Assembly (NCBI RefSeq): GCF_901827185.1
Contig: NZ_LR594671.1
Span: 1,054,001-1,118,000 of the forward strand
Reading direction: 5' to 3'
Origin: Variovorax sp. PBL-E5
GTDB taxonomy: Bacteria; Pseudomonadota; Gammaproteobacteria; Burkholderiales; Burkholderiaceae_C
Length of the DNA: 64,000 nt
Each line of letters begins with the position of its first letter. The stretch's first letter is position 1. The notes below the pieces were generated by a model, which made no database searches, was not told the DNA's origin, and saw nothing but the letters and a program-made list of their open reading frames with translations. Position numbers and translations under genes: made by a program. This document shows positions 9,669-17,433 of this stretch, piece by piece.

Positions 9669-10241
9669 TCAGCGTGCCGGCAGGCTCATGACCATCGTCC
9701 CGTCCCAGCGCACGCGGGAGGTGTCGGCGGCGTTCTGCGCGGGTGCCGGGCGGCTGGGTGGAGAGGACGACGGCGTGTTGCTGCCCTGGGTGGCGCGCGT
9801 CAGGTGCGCCTCGCGCGGCACGGCACGCGCATTGCTGCGGGCCTGCGCGAGCCATTGCGCGAGCGCTTCGGCCGGCGCGCCCCGCATGGCGATCGTCACG
9901 CCTTCGCCGGCGTTCGCGGATTGCAGTTGTGCGTTGGGTCCGAAGTTGTCGCGCACCGAGGTCTCGAGCGCACGCAGCGCGTCGCCGCGGTTCGCGCGCG
10001 GCTGCGCCTGGAGTGTCTTGGCCTGCATCTGCAGACTGGTCATCTGCTGCAGCTGTGCATCGAGCCTTGCATGTTCGGCGGCGGCCGAAGACAGCGTGCC
10101 CAGCGCCGGCGCCAGCGCGAGCCACCAGATCAGCGCCAGCGCGACCAGCGCCGCCGCGATCGCGATCAGCCGCTGCTCGCGCGGCTCGAGCTCGGGCCAC
10201 CAGGCCTGCCAGCGCGCCTCGAGCGCATCGATCCATGTCAT
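9669..10241 (-). CDS. gspM: Type II secretion protein GspM
   Basis: GspM is a bitopic inner-membrane protein that pairs with GspL in the assembly platform. The 190-residue product has a short cytoplasmic N-terminus (MTWIDALEARWQAWWPELEP), one membrane span (about residues 27-47), a coiled-coil-prone stretch and a small periplasmic domain, followed by a Ser/Pro/Ala-rich linker near the C-terminus. The start codon overlaps the gspL stop as ATGA, fixing the start and implying translational coupling. Confidence 0.9.
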   Translation of the reverse strand: MTWIDALEARWQAWWPELEPREQRLIAIAAALVALALIWWLALAPALGTLSSAAAEHARLDAQLQQMTSLQMQAKTLQAQPRANRGDALRALETSVRDNFGPNAQLQSANAGEGVTIAMRGAPAEALAQWLAQARSNARAVPREAHLTRATQGSNTPSSSPPSRPAPAQNAADTSRVRWDGTMVMSLPAR

Positions 10242-11446
10242 CGCGCGGCCTCCGCCTGGACGAGCAGAAGATCGCCTTCGCTGCGCGCGCCGTAGCCGCG
10301 CGAGGACAGCGCGGTCGCGAGGCTGTTCACGTCGCTTTCCTGCAGCCCCAGGCCGCGCAGCCGCAACTGCCCGGCACTGAAGTCGATGGCGCTCGGGATG
10401 CGGCCTTGCGGCAGGCTCGCGGCCAGCGCGGCGAGCATGGGTTCGAGATCCGCCGACGCGACGCCGCCGGTGGCCTGCTGCAGCGCCGCGACCTCGTGCG
10501 CCATCTGCACCGGTGCATCGACCACCAGCTTCACCGAAGGGAAGGTCTGGGTCAGGATGCTGCGCACCGCGTTGCGCTTGGCATCGAGGGCATGGCGCTC
10601 CTTCCACGCCCAGGCGTTGAGGCCGACGAACTGGGCGAGCACCAGCACCAGCGCGCCCCAGCGCGCGGCACGCCAGCGCGGCGCCAGCCACAGCGCGCGC
10701 CAGGTCGCCATCAGCTTCTTGCTGGCGCGGGCGCGGCCGGTGGATGCCAGGTCGAACTGCGCGAGATCCCAGGGCGAGCGGCTGGCCTGCAGCCATCGGG
10801 TCGCCGGCTTGACGATCGGGACGGAGCGCCCCAGCAGGCTTTCGGCGGACTCGGCCACTGCGGGTTCGGCCAGCATCGTGGTGTCTTCGGGCAGCGCGCC
10901 GGCCAGCGCGATGCCGGCGCTTTCGAGCGGCACCACCGCGACGCCCTCGCGATCGCAGACCACGAACTGCGCTGCGCCGGGTTCGCCGATCGCGAAAACC
11001 ATGGCCGGCGAGCCGGCCGGCTGCGGCGCGAATTCGGGGACGATGCGCGTGACGCGGCGGCCGGCCCCCTCGAGGGCCTGCACGGCACTGCGCAGCCAGA
11101 TGCGGTTGCAGGCCGCCACCCACACGGGCGTGCCAGCGCGTGCGCCGGGCTCCAGCGCGAAATGAAGCAGTTCGGGCTCGTCGAGCAGACGATCCTCGAG
11201 CAGGCCGTTGAGGACCGAGCGCACGCGCACGGCGCCGCTCATGCTGCCTTGGGGCAGCGTGACCTGATGCCACGACAGCGCGGCCGCCGGCACGCCGAGG
11301 ATCACCTCTTCGCTGCTCGGCAGCAGCGCCGGCGGTGCACTGCCCTGGGCGCGCAGCTTGCGGCCATCGGTGGACCACAGCGCCCAGCTGTACTCGCCGC
11401 CGGCTGGTGCGGGCGCGAGAGGAAGGGTGACGAACAGCAAGGCCAT
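10238..11446 (-). CDS. gspL: Type II secretion protein GspL
   Basis: GspL links the cytoplasmic ATPase GspE to the inner membrane. The product has an actin-like cytoplasmic domain (VILGVPAAALSWHQVTLPQG and later FVVCDREGVAVVPL), a membrane span near two-thirds of its length (ALVLVLAQFVGLNAWAW) and a periplasmic ferredoxin-like domain. I prefer the ATG at 11446 (402 residues), because it begins the typical MALLFVTLP strand and a TACAAT -10-like element lies about 30 bases upstream. The in-frame ATG at 11491 would add 15 residues and contain that element. It overlaps gspM by 4 bases. Confidence 0.9.
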   Translation of the reverse strand: MALLFVTLPLAPAPAGGEYSWALWSTDGRKLRAQGSAPPALLPSSEEVILGVPAAALSWHQVTLPQGSMSGAVRVRSVLNGLLEDRLLDEPELLHFALEPGARAGTPVWVAACNRIWLRSAVQALEGAGRRVTRIVPEFAPQPAGSPAMVFAIGEPGAAQFVVCDREGVAVVPLESAGIALAGALPEDTTMLAEPAVAESAESLLGRSVPIVKPATRWLQASRSPWDLAQFDLASTGRARASKKLMATWRALWLAPRWRAARWGALVLVLAQFVGLNAWAWKERHALDAKRNAVRSILTQTFPSVKLVVDAPVQMAHEVAALQQATGGVASADLEPMLAALAASLPQGRIPSAIDFSAGQLRLRGLGLQESDVNSLATALSSRGYGARSEGDLLLVQAEAAR

Positions 11447-11493
11447 GCGGATGAGGTCGAAAGGGTCGCTATTGTAGGAGCGGGGTGACATGC

Positions 11494-11516
11494 GACGCTA
11501 CAGATTTGATAGCGTC
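11494..11516. repeat. Inverted repeat between gspK and gspL
   Basis: Arms GACGCTA (11494-11500) and TAGCGTC (11510-11516) flank a 9-base AT-richer loop. With the following GCCGCAG run it resembles the short hairpin repeats containing TTTGATAGC that I recall as common between genes in Comamonadaceae. It sits upstream of gspL and could equally be a regulatory hairpin. No T-run follows on either strand, so it is not an intrinsic terminator. Confidence 0.45.
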
Positions 11517-11580
11517 TGCCGCAGATCCTGCGGGCGTTGTACTGATTTTCTATCCGAGTCGTGTGAAGAAGCCCGCAGCT

Positions 11581-12645
11581 TCAGGGTGTGGGCGCGGCGG
11601 CCGTGGCGCCGGCACCACGTTCGCGCCACACGATGCGCACGTTGATGCCGTCGCGCTGCAACAGCGAGCGCTCTTCGACCCAGGTGCGATCGATGCGCAA
11701 TCGTCCGTAGACCTCGAAGTAACTGGTCGACACGCTGTAGGACCCGCCGGTCAGCTGGACCGAAGTCCCGGCGAGCAGCGCGGATGCGTCGTCGACGGTG
11801 CGAAAGTAACTGTGCGTACGCTGCGCGACGAGCCGCTTGGCGCCGGCCAGGTCGAGTGCCGGCACGCTGGCGAACAGCGCCTCCGCGCTGGCGGTGTTGA
11901 TGTTGAGCGGCGTGCGCGCCGGCAGGATGGTGACGTAAGGGTCCAGCGCGGCCACCGTGGAGGGTGACAGGCCGAGCCAGACGAGCTGATAGACGTGCTG
12001 CGGAAGGAGCGGCCCGGCGGCCGAGCTGTCACCCGTGCTCGTGACGGTGGTGGGCACCGGGGCAGCGCCGATGACACCCGGCGCTGCCGCCGTGGCTGGC
12101 GTGCTCGCATTGCTCGCCGGCAGCGCGCGCTGCAGGTTCGTGGTCAGGATCCCGACCTCCTGCACCGGCAGGTCCAGCAGTTCGAACAACTTGGTGAATG
12201 CGGCAACGGCCATCGCGACCGGTTTTCCGCCATCCACCAGGTTCAGCACATTGAGCTTGGACTGGGCATCGACGATGCGGCCAGAAAGAAAGGCCTCGGG
12301 CAGGCCCTCGACGGCGTCGCTCGCGACGTTCTTGTTGGCGGACAGGAAGCTCGACAGCTTGGCTTCGGCGAGCGGGACCGCCCACGGCTCGGCCAGATGA
12401 TCCGCGCCATTGCCGCCGCCCGCGCGCGCGTCCTCGCGCAGGATGAGTCGCGACCAGTCGAGCGCACCGACCAGCACCCAGGCCGATTGCATCCGTGCGC
12501 GCTCGGCCGCCTCGACCTCGACCGCGCGCCACTGCTGCCACAGCGCCGCCGCGGCGAAGGTCGCGACCAGCGTCACGGTCAGCATGGCGGTCAGCAGGGC
12601 GGCGCCGAGCTGGCGGCCACGGTGGGGGTGGGCGCGGCGCTTCAT
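11581..12645 (-). CDS. gspK: Type II secretion minor pseudopilin GspK
   Basis: GspK caps the tip complex of the pseudopilus with GspI and GspJ. The 354-residue protein has a prepilin-like leader ending RQLG, followed by a hydrophobic helix starting AALLTAMLTVTLVATF. As is normal for GspK, the mature chain lacks the glutamate at position 5 found in other pseudopilins. It has the expected large insert with SKLNVLNLVDGG and a helix-hairpin-helix-like LNINTASAEALFASVP. A Ser/Thr/Ala-rich loop lies mid-protein. The ATG overlaps the gspJ stop as ATGA. Confidence 0.95.
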   Translation of the reverse strand: MKRRAHPHRGRQLGAALLTAMLTVTLVATFAAAALWQQWRAVEVEAAERARMQSAWVLVGALDWSRLILREDARAGGGNGADHLAEPWAVPLAEAKLSSFLSANKNVASDAVEGLPEAFLSGRIVDAQSKLNVLNLVDGGKPVAMAVAAFTKLFELLDLPVQEVGILTTNLQRALPASNASTPATAAAPGVIGAAPVPTTVTSTGDSSAAGPLLPQHVYQLVWLGLSPSTVAALDPYVTILPARTPLNINTASAEALFASVPALDLAGAKRLVAQRTHSYFRTVDDASALLAGTSVQLTGGSYSVSTSYFEVYGRLRIDRTWVEERSLLQRDGINVRIVWRERGAGATAAAPTP

Positions 12646-13289
12646 GACTTGGGCGCGGTCGCGGACGGCCGGACCCAGTCCTTCGTGAGCATGCCGGCGA
12701 GCGCGGGGCCGGGCGGCAGACTCAGGACCAGGCGAATGCCGTCGGGCTCTGGCGTGGCCGCCCCGAGTTCGTCGGCACCGACCGCGGGACTCCAACTGCC
12801 GTTGCGGAAGTAGTAGAGCTGCCAGGCAGCGACCGGCATCAGGCTCACATCGGCGCCCTGCGCCTGGGCGTTGCCGTCCTGGCCCCACGCGGCGGCCTGG
12901 TCCCAGGCCTGCTGCCAATCGGGCCGGCTCGTGACGCCGGGCGACTGCCATCGATGCCAGCGCGCGCCCACTGCGGCGTCGGCGCGCAAGGTCCAGGCGA
13001 CGACGTAGACCATGGGGGTGGCGTTGTCGGTGCTGCGTCGCGTGAGCCGCAGAACCCGGCCGTCCCAATCGATCGCGCGGACCTGTGCCAGGGCCACCGT
13101 GGCGTCGAGGTCGGTGTTCCATTGCGTCAGCGTGGTCTGCAGCGTCAGCACCGTGTCGCCGCGCTCCCGGTTCTGCGCCTGCGCGCGGGCCATTCCGTCG
13201 AGGCCGCGCCAGCTCATCAAGGCGAGCAGCGCCATGATCGCGATGGCGACCATGAGCTCGATCAGCGTGAAGCCGCGGGACGGACGCAT
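12642..13289 (-). CDS. gspJ: Type II secretion minor pseudopilin GspJ
   Basis: The 215-residue product begins MRPSRG then FTLIELMVAIAIMALLALMS, so prepilin peptidase should cut after Gly6 and the mature protein keeps Glu5. A soluble beta-rich domain follows with the family's RDWDGR-like segment (AIDWDGRVLRLTRR). GspJ joins GspI and GspK at the pseudopilus tip. The gspI stop and the gspJ start share one base (TGATG). Confidence 0.95.
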   Translation of the reverse strand: MRPSRGFTLIELMVAIAIMALLALMSWRGLDGMARAQAQNRERGDTVLTLQTTLTQWNTDLDATVALAQVRAIDWDGRVLRLTRRSTDNATPMVYVVAWTLRADAAVGARWHRWQSPGVTSRPDWQQAWDQAAAWGQDGNAQAQGADVSLMPVAAWQLYYFRNGSWSPAVGADELGAATPEPDGIRLVLSLPPGPALAGMLTKDWVRPSATAPKS

Positions 13290-13663
13290 CAGTAGCGCGC
13301 CACGACGGTGGACAGCTGCAGGAGCGGCGCGTCGGCGGCGTCCCGCACCTGGACGTCGACGCGCCGGAAGTTCGGGTTCAGGGTCGGTGAGGTCGATACC
13401 GTCACGCCGAAATCGACGTTGGCCTGGGTGCAGACCGAACCCGCATCGCCGATCGCCGGCATCTGCTGGGCGAGGCGGGCCTTGACCAGTTCGTTCTCGG
13501 CGCAGAGCTGGGCCAGCAACATGTCCGACTGGCGCTGCGCGTTGCGCGTGAGTGCCATCGTGGCCTGCGTGCCGGCCATCAGCGCGATGGCGACGATGCC
13601 CAGCGCGACCAGAACCTCGATCAAGGTGAAGCCGCGCAGAGCGGGCCGGCGCTGCCGCTTCAT
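13289..13663 (-). CDS. gspI: Type II secretion minor pseudopilin GspI
   Basis: This 124-residue protein starts MKRQRRPALRG then FTLIEVLVALGIVAIALMAG, with a predicted cut after Gly11. Its compact C-terminal domain ends LSTVVARY. Length and leader fit GspI, the tip-complex nucleator. Its ATG overlaps the gspH stop as ATGA, fixing the start although the frame stays open further upstream. Confidence 0.94.
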   Translation of the reverse strand: MKRQRRPALRGFTLIEVLVALGIVAIALMAGTQATMALTRNAQRQSDMLLAQLCAENELVKARLAQQMPAIGDAGSVCTQANVDFGVTVSTSPTLNPNFRRVDVQVRDAADAPLLQLSTVVARY

Positions 13664-14163
13664 GGAGAGATCACCGCGAAAGGACGCAAGCCGTCGGTCC
13701 CGATGCGCAGGCTGTGAGGCGGCGTGCCTTCGGCGGTCAGCACCACTTGCTGCGCAGGGATGATCGGATCCGGGCCCAGTTGCAATGCCGCGATGGCCGA
13801 ACCGTCGGCGGCCAGGGGCTGCGCGCTGATGCCTTCGGCAAGCCACGAGCTGGGCAGCGCACCGGCGGGCAAGCCATCGAAGCTGAAATCGGCAGGTCCT
13901 TGCGGCGTGAGGCGCCAGCGAACCACGACGCCGCTGGCGCGCGATTGCGCGCGCGCGGATTCGAGCAACGCGGCGAGCCGCTCGGCTTCGCGGTCGATCC
14001 CGGCGCTGCCCGAATCGCGCAATGCGAGCCCGACGCCGGCCGTTGCGAGCGCGATGATGGCGACGACCACCAGCAGTTCGAGCAGCGTGAAGCCGCCGAT
14101 CCGGCGGCGGATGCGACCGAGCCGACCCCAGCGCCGGCTATTGCCAGCTGCCGATGTCGGCAT
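13660..14163 (-). CDS. gspH: Type II secretion minor pseudopilin GspH
   Basis: The 167-residue product has a long leader ending RRRIGG followed by FTLLELLVVVAIIALATAG, the class III prepilin signal, with a cut after about Gly24. The soluble domain contains the family feature SGVVVRWRLTPQG. GspH links the major pseudopilin shaft to the tip complex. The start at 14163 overlaps the gspG 3' end by 26 bases, longer than the 1-4 base overlaps elsewhere in the operon; no later ATG exists before the signal. Confidence 0.92.
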   Translation of the reverse strand: MPTSAAGNSRRWGRLGRIRRRIGGFTLLELLVVVAIIALATAGVGLALRDSGSAGIDREAERLAALLESARAQSRASGVVVRWRLTPQGPADFSFDGLPAGALPSSWLAEGISAQPLAADGSAIAALQLGPDPIIPAQQVVLTAEGTPPHSLRIGTDGLRPFAVISP

Positions 14164-14578
14164 TCTTGCCTTCGCCGCCGGGCTCCCCGTCGGCGCCGAG
14201 CGAAAACACGTCGACCTCGCCCTTGACGCCCGGATTCAGGTACTGATAGGGCCGGCCCCAGGGGTCGTTGGGCAGCTTTTCGACGTAGGGCTTCCAGTTG
14301 GGCGCAGCGGGCCCGCCGGTGGGACGGGTGAGCAGGGCCTGGAGGCCCTGTTCGGTCGTCGGATAGCGCTGGTTGTCGAGCCGGTAGAGCTTGAGCGCCT
14401 GCATCAGGTTGTTGACGTCGGTCCTGGCGGCGGTGACGCGGGCATCGTCGGCGCGCTCGATGACGTTCGGCACAATCAGCGCTGCGAGCACGCCGATGAT
14501 GACGAGCACGACCATGAGTTCGATCAGGGTGAAACCGCGCTGGAGTGCACGTGCGGGAAGGCGATGGGAGAGGGTCAT
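14138..14578 (-). CDS. gspG: Type II secretion major pseudopilin GspG
   Basis: GspG is the major subunit of the pseudopilus. The 146-residue precursor has a leader MTLSHRLPARALQRG, a cut before FTLIELMVVLVIIGVLAALI, and the calcium-binding C-terminal domain with YPTTEQGLQAL, LPNDPWGRPYQYLNPG and DVFSLGADG. The ATG at 14578 gives the normal GspG length; an in-frame ATG at 14644 would add 22 residues and run into the divergent gspC start. It is first in the minus-strand T2SS operon. Confidence 0.96.
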   Translation of the reverse strand: MTLSHRLPARALQRGFTLIELMVVLVIIGVLAALIVPNVIERADDARVTAARTDVNNLMQALKLYRLDNQRYPTTEQGLQALLTRPTGGPAAPNWKPYVEKLPNDPWGRPYQYLNPGVKGEVDVFSLGADGEPGGEGKNADIGSWQ

Positions 14579-14626
14579 GAAGATGGGGCGAAACGTCGAG
14601 GCGGCGGTCGCGCCGCGGTTGGCTGA

Positions 14627-14634
14627 ATGATAAT
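14627..14634. promoter_or_regulatory. Shared divergent -10 patch for gspC and gspG
   Basis: The 64-base spacer between gspG and gspC is GC-rich except for ATGATAAT. On the plus strand this offers GATAAT (14629-14634), 8 bases before the gspC ATG. On the minus strand it offers TATCAT (14632-14627), about 48 bases before the gspG ATG. No good -35 is visible for either direction. The two T2SS transcription units probably share this patch and compete for it. Confidence 0.5.
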
Positions 14635-14642
14635 CCGGCCCC

Positions 14643-15140
14643 ATGTCCGTTCCCTATGCACCCGCCCGCTGGCCCGCAGCCACTGCGACGGCCGTCCTGT
14701 GGGCCTTGGCGGCCGCGAGCTGCGTGTTTTGGGGATTGCGGTTGACGGCGCCGTCCGATGCGATCGCACCGCCCGCCGTGGTCACGCCGCCGGCTACCGT
14801 GGACACGGCGGCGGTCGCGCACCTGCTGGGCGCTGCCCCCTCGCAGGTCGTCGCGCCGACCGCGCCCGATGCGGCCAGTCGCTTCGTCCTGCTCGGCGTG
14901 GTGGCCGACACCGACCGTCAAGGGGCGGCCCTGATTGCGGTCGACGGCAAGCCGGCACGGCCCTTTCGGGTCGGCGCCAGGATCGGCGAGAGCTACGTGT
15001 TGCAGTCGGTGAGCGCGCGCGCCGCGACATTGGGCACAGGACCCGACTCGGCGCCGGCGTTCACCTTGCAGTTGCCGGTTCAGCCGCTCGCGGTGATGAC
15101 GCCGCCGGCCGCGCCAGTCGTGCCGGCCGCGCAACGCTGA
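14643..15140 (+). CDS. gspC: Type II secretion protein GspC, short form
   Basis: GspC is the inner-membrane clamp that contacts the secretin. The 165-residue product has one membrane span (about residues 13-32), a Pro/Thr/Val-rich linker, and the periplasmic homology region with RFVLLGVVADTDRQGAALIA and DGKPARPFRVGARIGESYVL. It stops there: no PDZ or coiled-coil domain follows, unlike the approximately 270-residue enterobacterial GspC. It is transcribed divergently from the rest of the system. No Shine-Dalgarno sequence precedes the ATG and a -10-like GATAAT lies 8 bases upstream, so the message may be leaderless. Confidence 0.88.
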   Translation: MSVPYAPARWPAATATAVLWALAAASCVFWGLRLTAPSDAIAPPAVVTPPATVDTAAVAHLLGAAPSQVVAPTAPDAASRFVLLGVVADTDRQGAALIAVDGKPARPFRVGARIGESYVLQSVSARAATLGTGPDSAPAFTLQLPVQPLAVMTPPAAPVVPAAQR

Positions 15141-15162
15141 CGGCGCCGGCCGCGCCGCGGAC

Positions 15163-16716
15163 TCAGGCCTGCAGAAAGAGCCGATACACCGGATTGCCGG
15201 TTTCTTCCACGAACGGATAGTCGAGCGTCCGGAGGAACTCGTCGAAGGCGGCGTGGTCGGCCGACGGTACCTGGAGTCCCACCAGGATGCGTCCGTAGTC
15301 GGCGCCCTGGTTGCGATAGTGAAACAGGCTGATGTTCCAGTTCGGCCGCATCAGGTTCAGGAATTTCAACAACGCGCCAGGCCGCTCGGGGAACACGAAG
15401 CGCAGAAGCCGTTCGTCCTGCGCCAGGCCGGTTCGCCCGCCGACCATGTGCCGGATGTGTTCCTTGGCGAGTTCGTCATGCGTGAGGTCGATGGCGCCGA
15501 AGCCGTGGGCGACGAAGGTCTCGGCGATCGTCCTGGATTCGCCGCGCGTCGTCGTGGTCAGGCCGACGAACACGTGCGCTTCCTTGGTATCGCTGATCCG
15601 GTAGTTGAACTCGGTCACGTTGCGCGACGCACCCGGCAACTCGCCCACCAGTTCGCAGAAGCGGCGAAAGCTGCCGCGTTCCTCGGGAATGGTCACTGCG
15701 AACAGCGCCTCGCGCTCTTCGCCCACCTCGGCGCGCTCGGCCACGAAGCGAAGCCGATCGAAATTCATGTTGGCGCCGCAGAGGATCGCCGCGTAGGTCT
15801 CGCCCCGCGTGCCGTGTGCCTCGACATACTGCTTGATGGCGGCCACGGCGAGCGCGCCCGCAGGTTCGACGATGCTGCGGGTGTCGATGAACACGTCCTT
15901 GATGCCGGCGCACACGGCATCGGTGTCGACCGTGACGAACTCGTCCACCAGCTCGCGCGCGATCCGAAAGGTTTCCTCGCCGACGAGCTTGACGGCAGTG
16001 CCGTCGGAAAACAGCCCGACATCGTTCAGCGTCACCCGCTCGCGCGCCGAGACGGATTGCAGCATCGCATCCGAATCGTTCATCTGGACGCCGATCACCT
16101 TGATCTCCGGCCGTACGGCCTTGATGTAGTTGGCCACGCCCGAGATCAGGCCGCCGCCGCCGATGGCGACGAATACCGCGTCGAGCCGACCCTGGTGCTG
16201 GCGGAGAATCTCCATCGCGATGGTGCCCTGTCCGGCGATGACGTCGGGGTCGTCGAAGGGATGCACGAAGGTCAGGCCGTGCAGCTTTTGCTGCTCGAGC
16301 GCATGTACGTAGGCATCCGAGTAGCTGTCACCATGCAGTTGCACCTCGCCGCCCAATGCGCGCACGGCGTCGATCTTGAGTTGAGGCGTGGTTACCGGCA
16401 TGACCACCACCGCGCGCGTGCCAAGTTTGCGGGCGCCTAGTGCCACGCCCTGGGCGTGATTGCCGGCGGAAGCGCAGATGACGCCGTTGGCGAGCTGTTC
16501 GGCGCTCAGATGTGCCATCTTGTTATAGGCACCACGCAGCTTGAAGCTGAAGACGGGTTGCTGATCCTCGCGCTTGAGAAGCACCGTGTTGCCGAGTCTG
16601 GCGCTCAGTGCATGCGCCGGCTCGAGAGCGGATTCCACCGCGACGTCGTACACGCGGGCCGTCAGGATTTTCTTCAGGTAGTCGGCAGGGGAGAGCGGCG
16701 GGTTCGGCTTGGACAT
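15163..16716 (-). CDS. ilvA: Threonine ammonia-lyase (threonine deaminase), biosynthetic
   Basis: This PLP enzyme converts threonine to 2-oxobutanoate, the first step of isoleucine synthesis. The 517-residue protein has the PLP lysine motif FSFKLRGAYNKM, the glycine-rich phosphate loop AIGGGGLISGVA and a catalytic domain of about 330 residues. Two C-terminal ACT-like regulatory repeats (EERGSFRRFCELVG and PERPGALLKFLNLM) indicate the long, isoleucine-inhibited biosynthetic form rather than the catabolic one. I used the ATG at 16716, which gives the normal MSKPNPPLSPADYLKKIL start. A candidate sRNA and its terminator lie just upstream on the same strand. Confidence 0.95.
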   Translation of the reverse strand: MSKPNPPLSPADYLKKILTARVYDVAVESALEPAHALSARLGNTVLLKREDQQPVFSFKLRGAYNKMAHLSAEQLANGVICASAGNHAQGVALGARKLGTRAVVVMPVTTPQLKIDAVRALGGEVQLHGDSYSDAYVHALEQQKLHGLTFVHPFDDPDVIAGQGTIAMEILRQHQGRLDAVFVAIGGGGLISGVANYIKAVRPEIKVIGVQMNDSDAMLQSVSARERVTLNDVGLFSDGTAVKLVGEETFRIARELVDEFVTVDTDAVCAGIKDVFIDTRSIVEPAGALAVAAIKQYVEAHGTRGETYAAILCGANMNFDRLRFVAERAEVGEEREALFAVTIPEERGSFRRFCELVGELPGASRNVTEFNYRISDTKEAHVFVGLTTTTRGESRTIAETFVAHGFGAIDLTHDELAKEHIRHMVGGRTGLAQDERLLRFVFPERPGALLKFLNLMRPNWNISLFHYRNQGADYGRILVGLQVPSADHAAFDEFLRTLDYPFVEETGNPVYRLFLQA

Positions 16717-16760
16717 GGAGCAGCGATCATAGGTCCGTCGTCGTGGCGCCCGGCGCGGCA

Positions 16761-16850
16761 AGAAAAAAGCCCCGGGCCTTGCGGCCCGGGGCTAAATCCA
16801 CCAATTGGGAGGGTGGAGGAGACAACCGGTGCACACATCGGTGTGCGATG
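16761..16850 (-). ncRNA. Candidate small RNA with CU-rich anti-SD loop
   Basis: A sigma70-type promoter (16857-16884) and an intrinsic terminator (16768-16793 plus six U) bracket a predicted transcript of about 90 nt on the minus strand. It folds by eye into three hairpins: a 5' stem GCACAC/GUGUGC with a 4-nt loop (16831-16846); a 7-bp stem ACCGGUU/AAUUGGU (16824-16830 with 16800-16806); and the terminator stem. The middle stem carries a 17-nt loop rich in C and U that contains UCUCCUCC and CCCUCCC, complementary to ribosome-binding sites. The architecture recalls the C-rich-loop, Hfq-associated trans-acting sRNAs of proteobacteria. It is not part of a credible reading frame, and family membership is unknown. 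Confidence 0.7.
16762..16793 (-). terminator. Intrinsic terminator of the candidate sRNA, upstream of ilvA
   Basis: An 11-bp GC-rich stem (16768-16778 with 16783-16793, AGCCCCGGGCC and its complement) with a 4-base loop is followed on the minus strand by TTTTTT. It acts only on minus-strand transcription: the plus strand has an A-run before it and no T-run after it. The ilvA ATG lies 46 bases beyond, so ilvA needs its own promoter or read-through. Confidence 0.85.
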
Positions 16851-16856
16851 AAATAA

Positions 16857-16884
16857 AGTATATCGATTGTTTGTTGCGTTGCAA
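16857..16884 (-). promoter_or_regulatory. Sigma70-type promoter for the candidate sRNA
   Basis: On the minus strand TTGCAA (16884-16879) and TATACT (16862-16857) are separated by 16 bases, close to the sigma70 consensus and strong for such GC-rich DNA. The -35 lies inside a perfect inverted repeat, TTGTTGC-GTT-GCAACAA, which may be an operator. The predicted start is near 16850. Confidence 0.7.
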
Positions 16885-16965
16885 CAAGCATGTGGCGCTT
16901 TTCGAACAAAAATTCACGGCAGCGAACTTTTGCTGCCTGCATGCAACCTTCTGGAGTCCGCATCA

Positions 16966-17415
16966 ATGGAATGCACAGTCAGTTGGACCGGCAACACCGG
17001 CACGCGATCCGCCATGGGCTTCGTCGCGGAGACCGGAAGCGGCCATGTCATGGTGATGGATGGCGCCCCGGACGCCGCGAAGCCCGAAAACGGCGGGCAG
17101 AATCTCGCGCCTCGGCCCATGGAGACCGTTCTGGCCGGTACGGGTGGCTGCACCGCTTACGATGTGGTCATGATCCTGAAGCGTGGCCGGCACCAGGTCG
17201 AGCGCTGCAGCGTCAAGCTGACCAGCGAACGTGCCGAGAAAGACCCGAAGGTCTTCACCAAGATCCACATGCACTTCACCGTTGCCGGCAAGCGGATTCC
17301 TGCCGCCGCCGTGGAACGCGCCATCGCCCTGAGTCACGAGACTTATTGTTCGGCCAGCATCATGTTGGCCAAGACAGCTGAAATCACGACCAGCTTCGAT
17401 CTGATCGAAGCCTGA
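16966..17415 (+). CDS. OsmC family protein
   Basis: The 149-residue protein matches the OsmC/Ohr superfamily, thiol-dependent peroxidases or related proteins. It has the family centre ETVLAGTGGCTAYDVVMILK with the first conserved cysteine, and the second cysteine in SHETYCSASIMLAK. The YhfA-like subgroup fits better than Ohr because the N-terminus (MECTVSWTGNT) is short. The ATG at 16966 follows CTGGAG by about 9 bases. It is divergent from the sRNA and ilvA and convergent with coq7, 18 bases away. Confidence 0.88.
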   Translation: MECTVSWTGNTGTRSAMGFVAETGSGHVMVMDGAPDAAKPENGGQNLAPRPMETVLAGTGGCTAYDVVMILKRGRHQVERCSVKLTSERAEKDPKVFTKIHMHFTVAGKRIPAAAVERAIALSHETYCSASIMLAKTAEITTSFDLIEA

Positions 17416-17433
17416 GCGCAGGGCTGCGCCGGT

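Noticed and set aside
16727..16966. 79-codon minus-strand frame covering the sRNA region
   Set aside because: It has no Shine-Dalgarno, runs through the intrinsic terminator and starts upstream of the promoter, so it cannot be translated from the predicted transcript.
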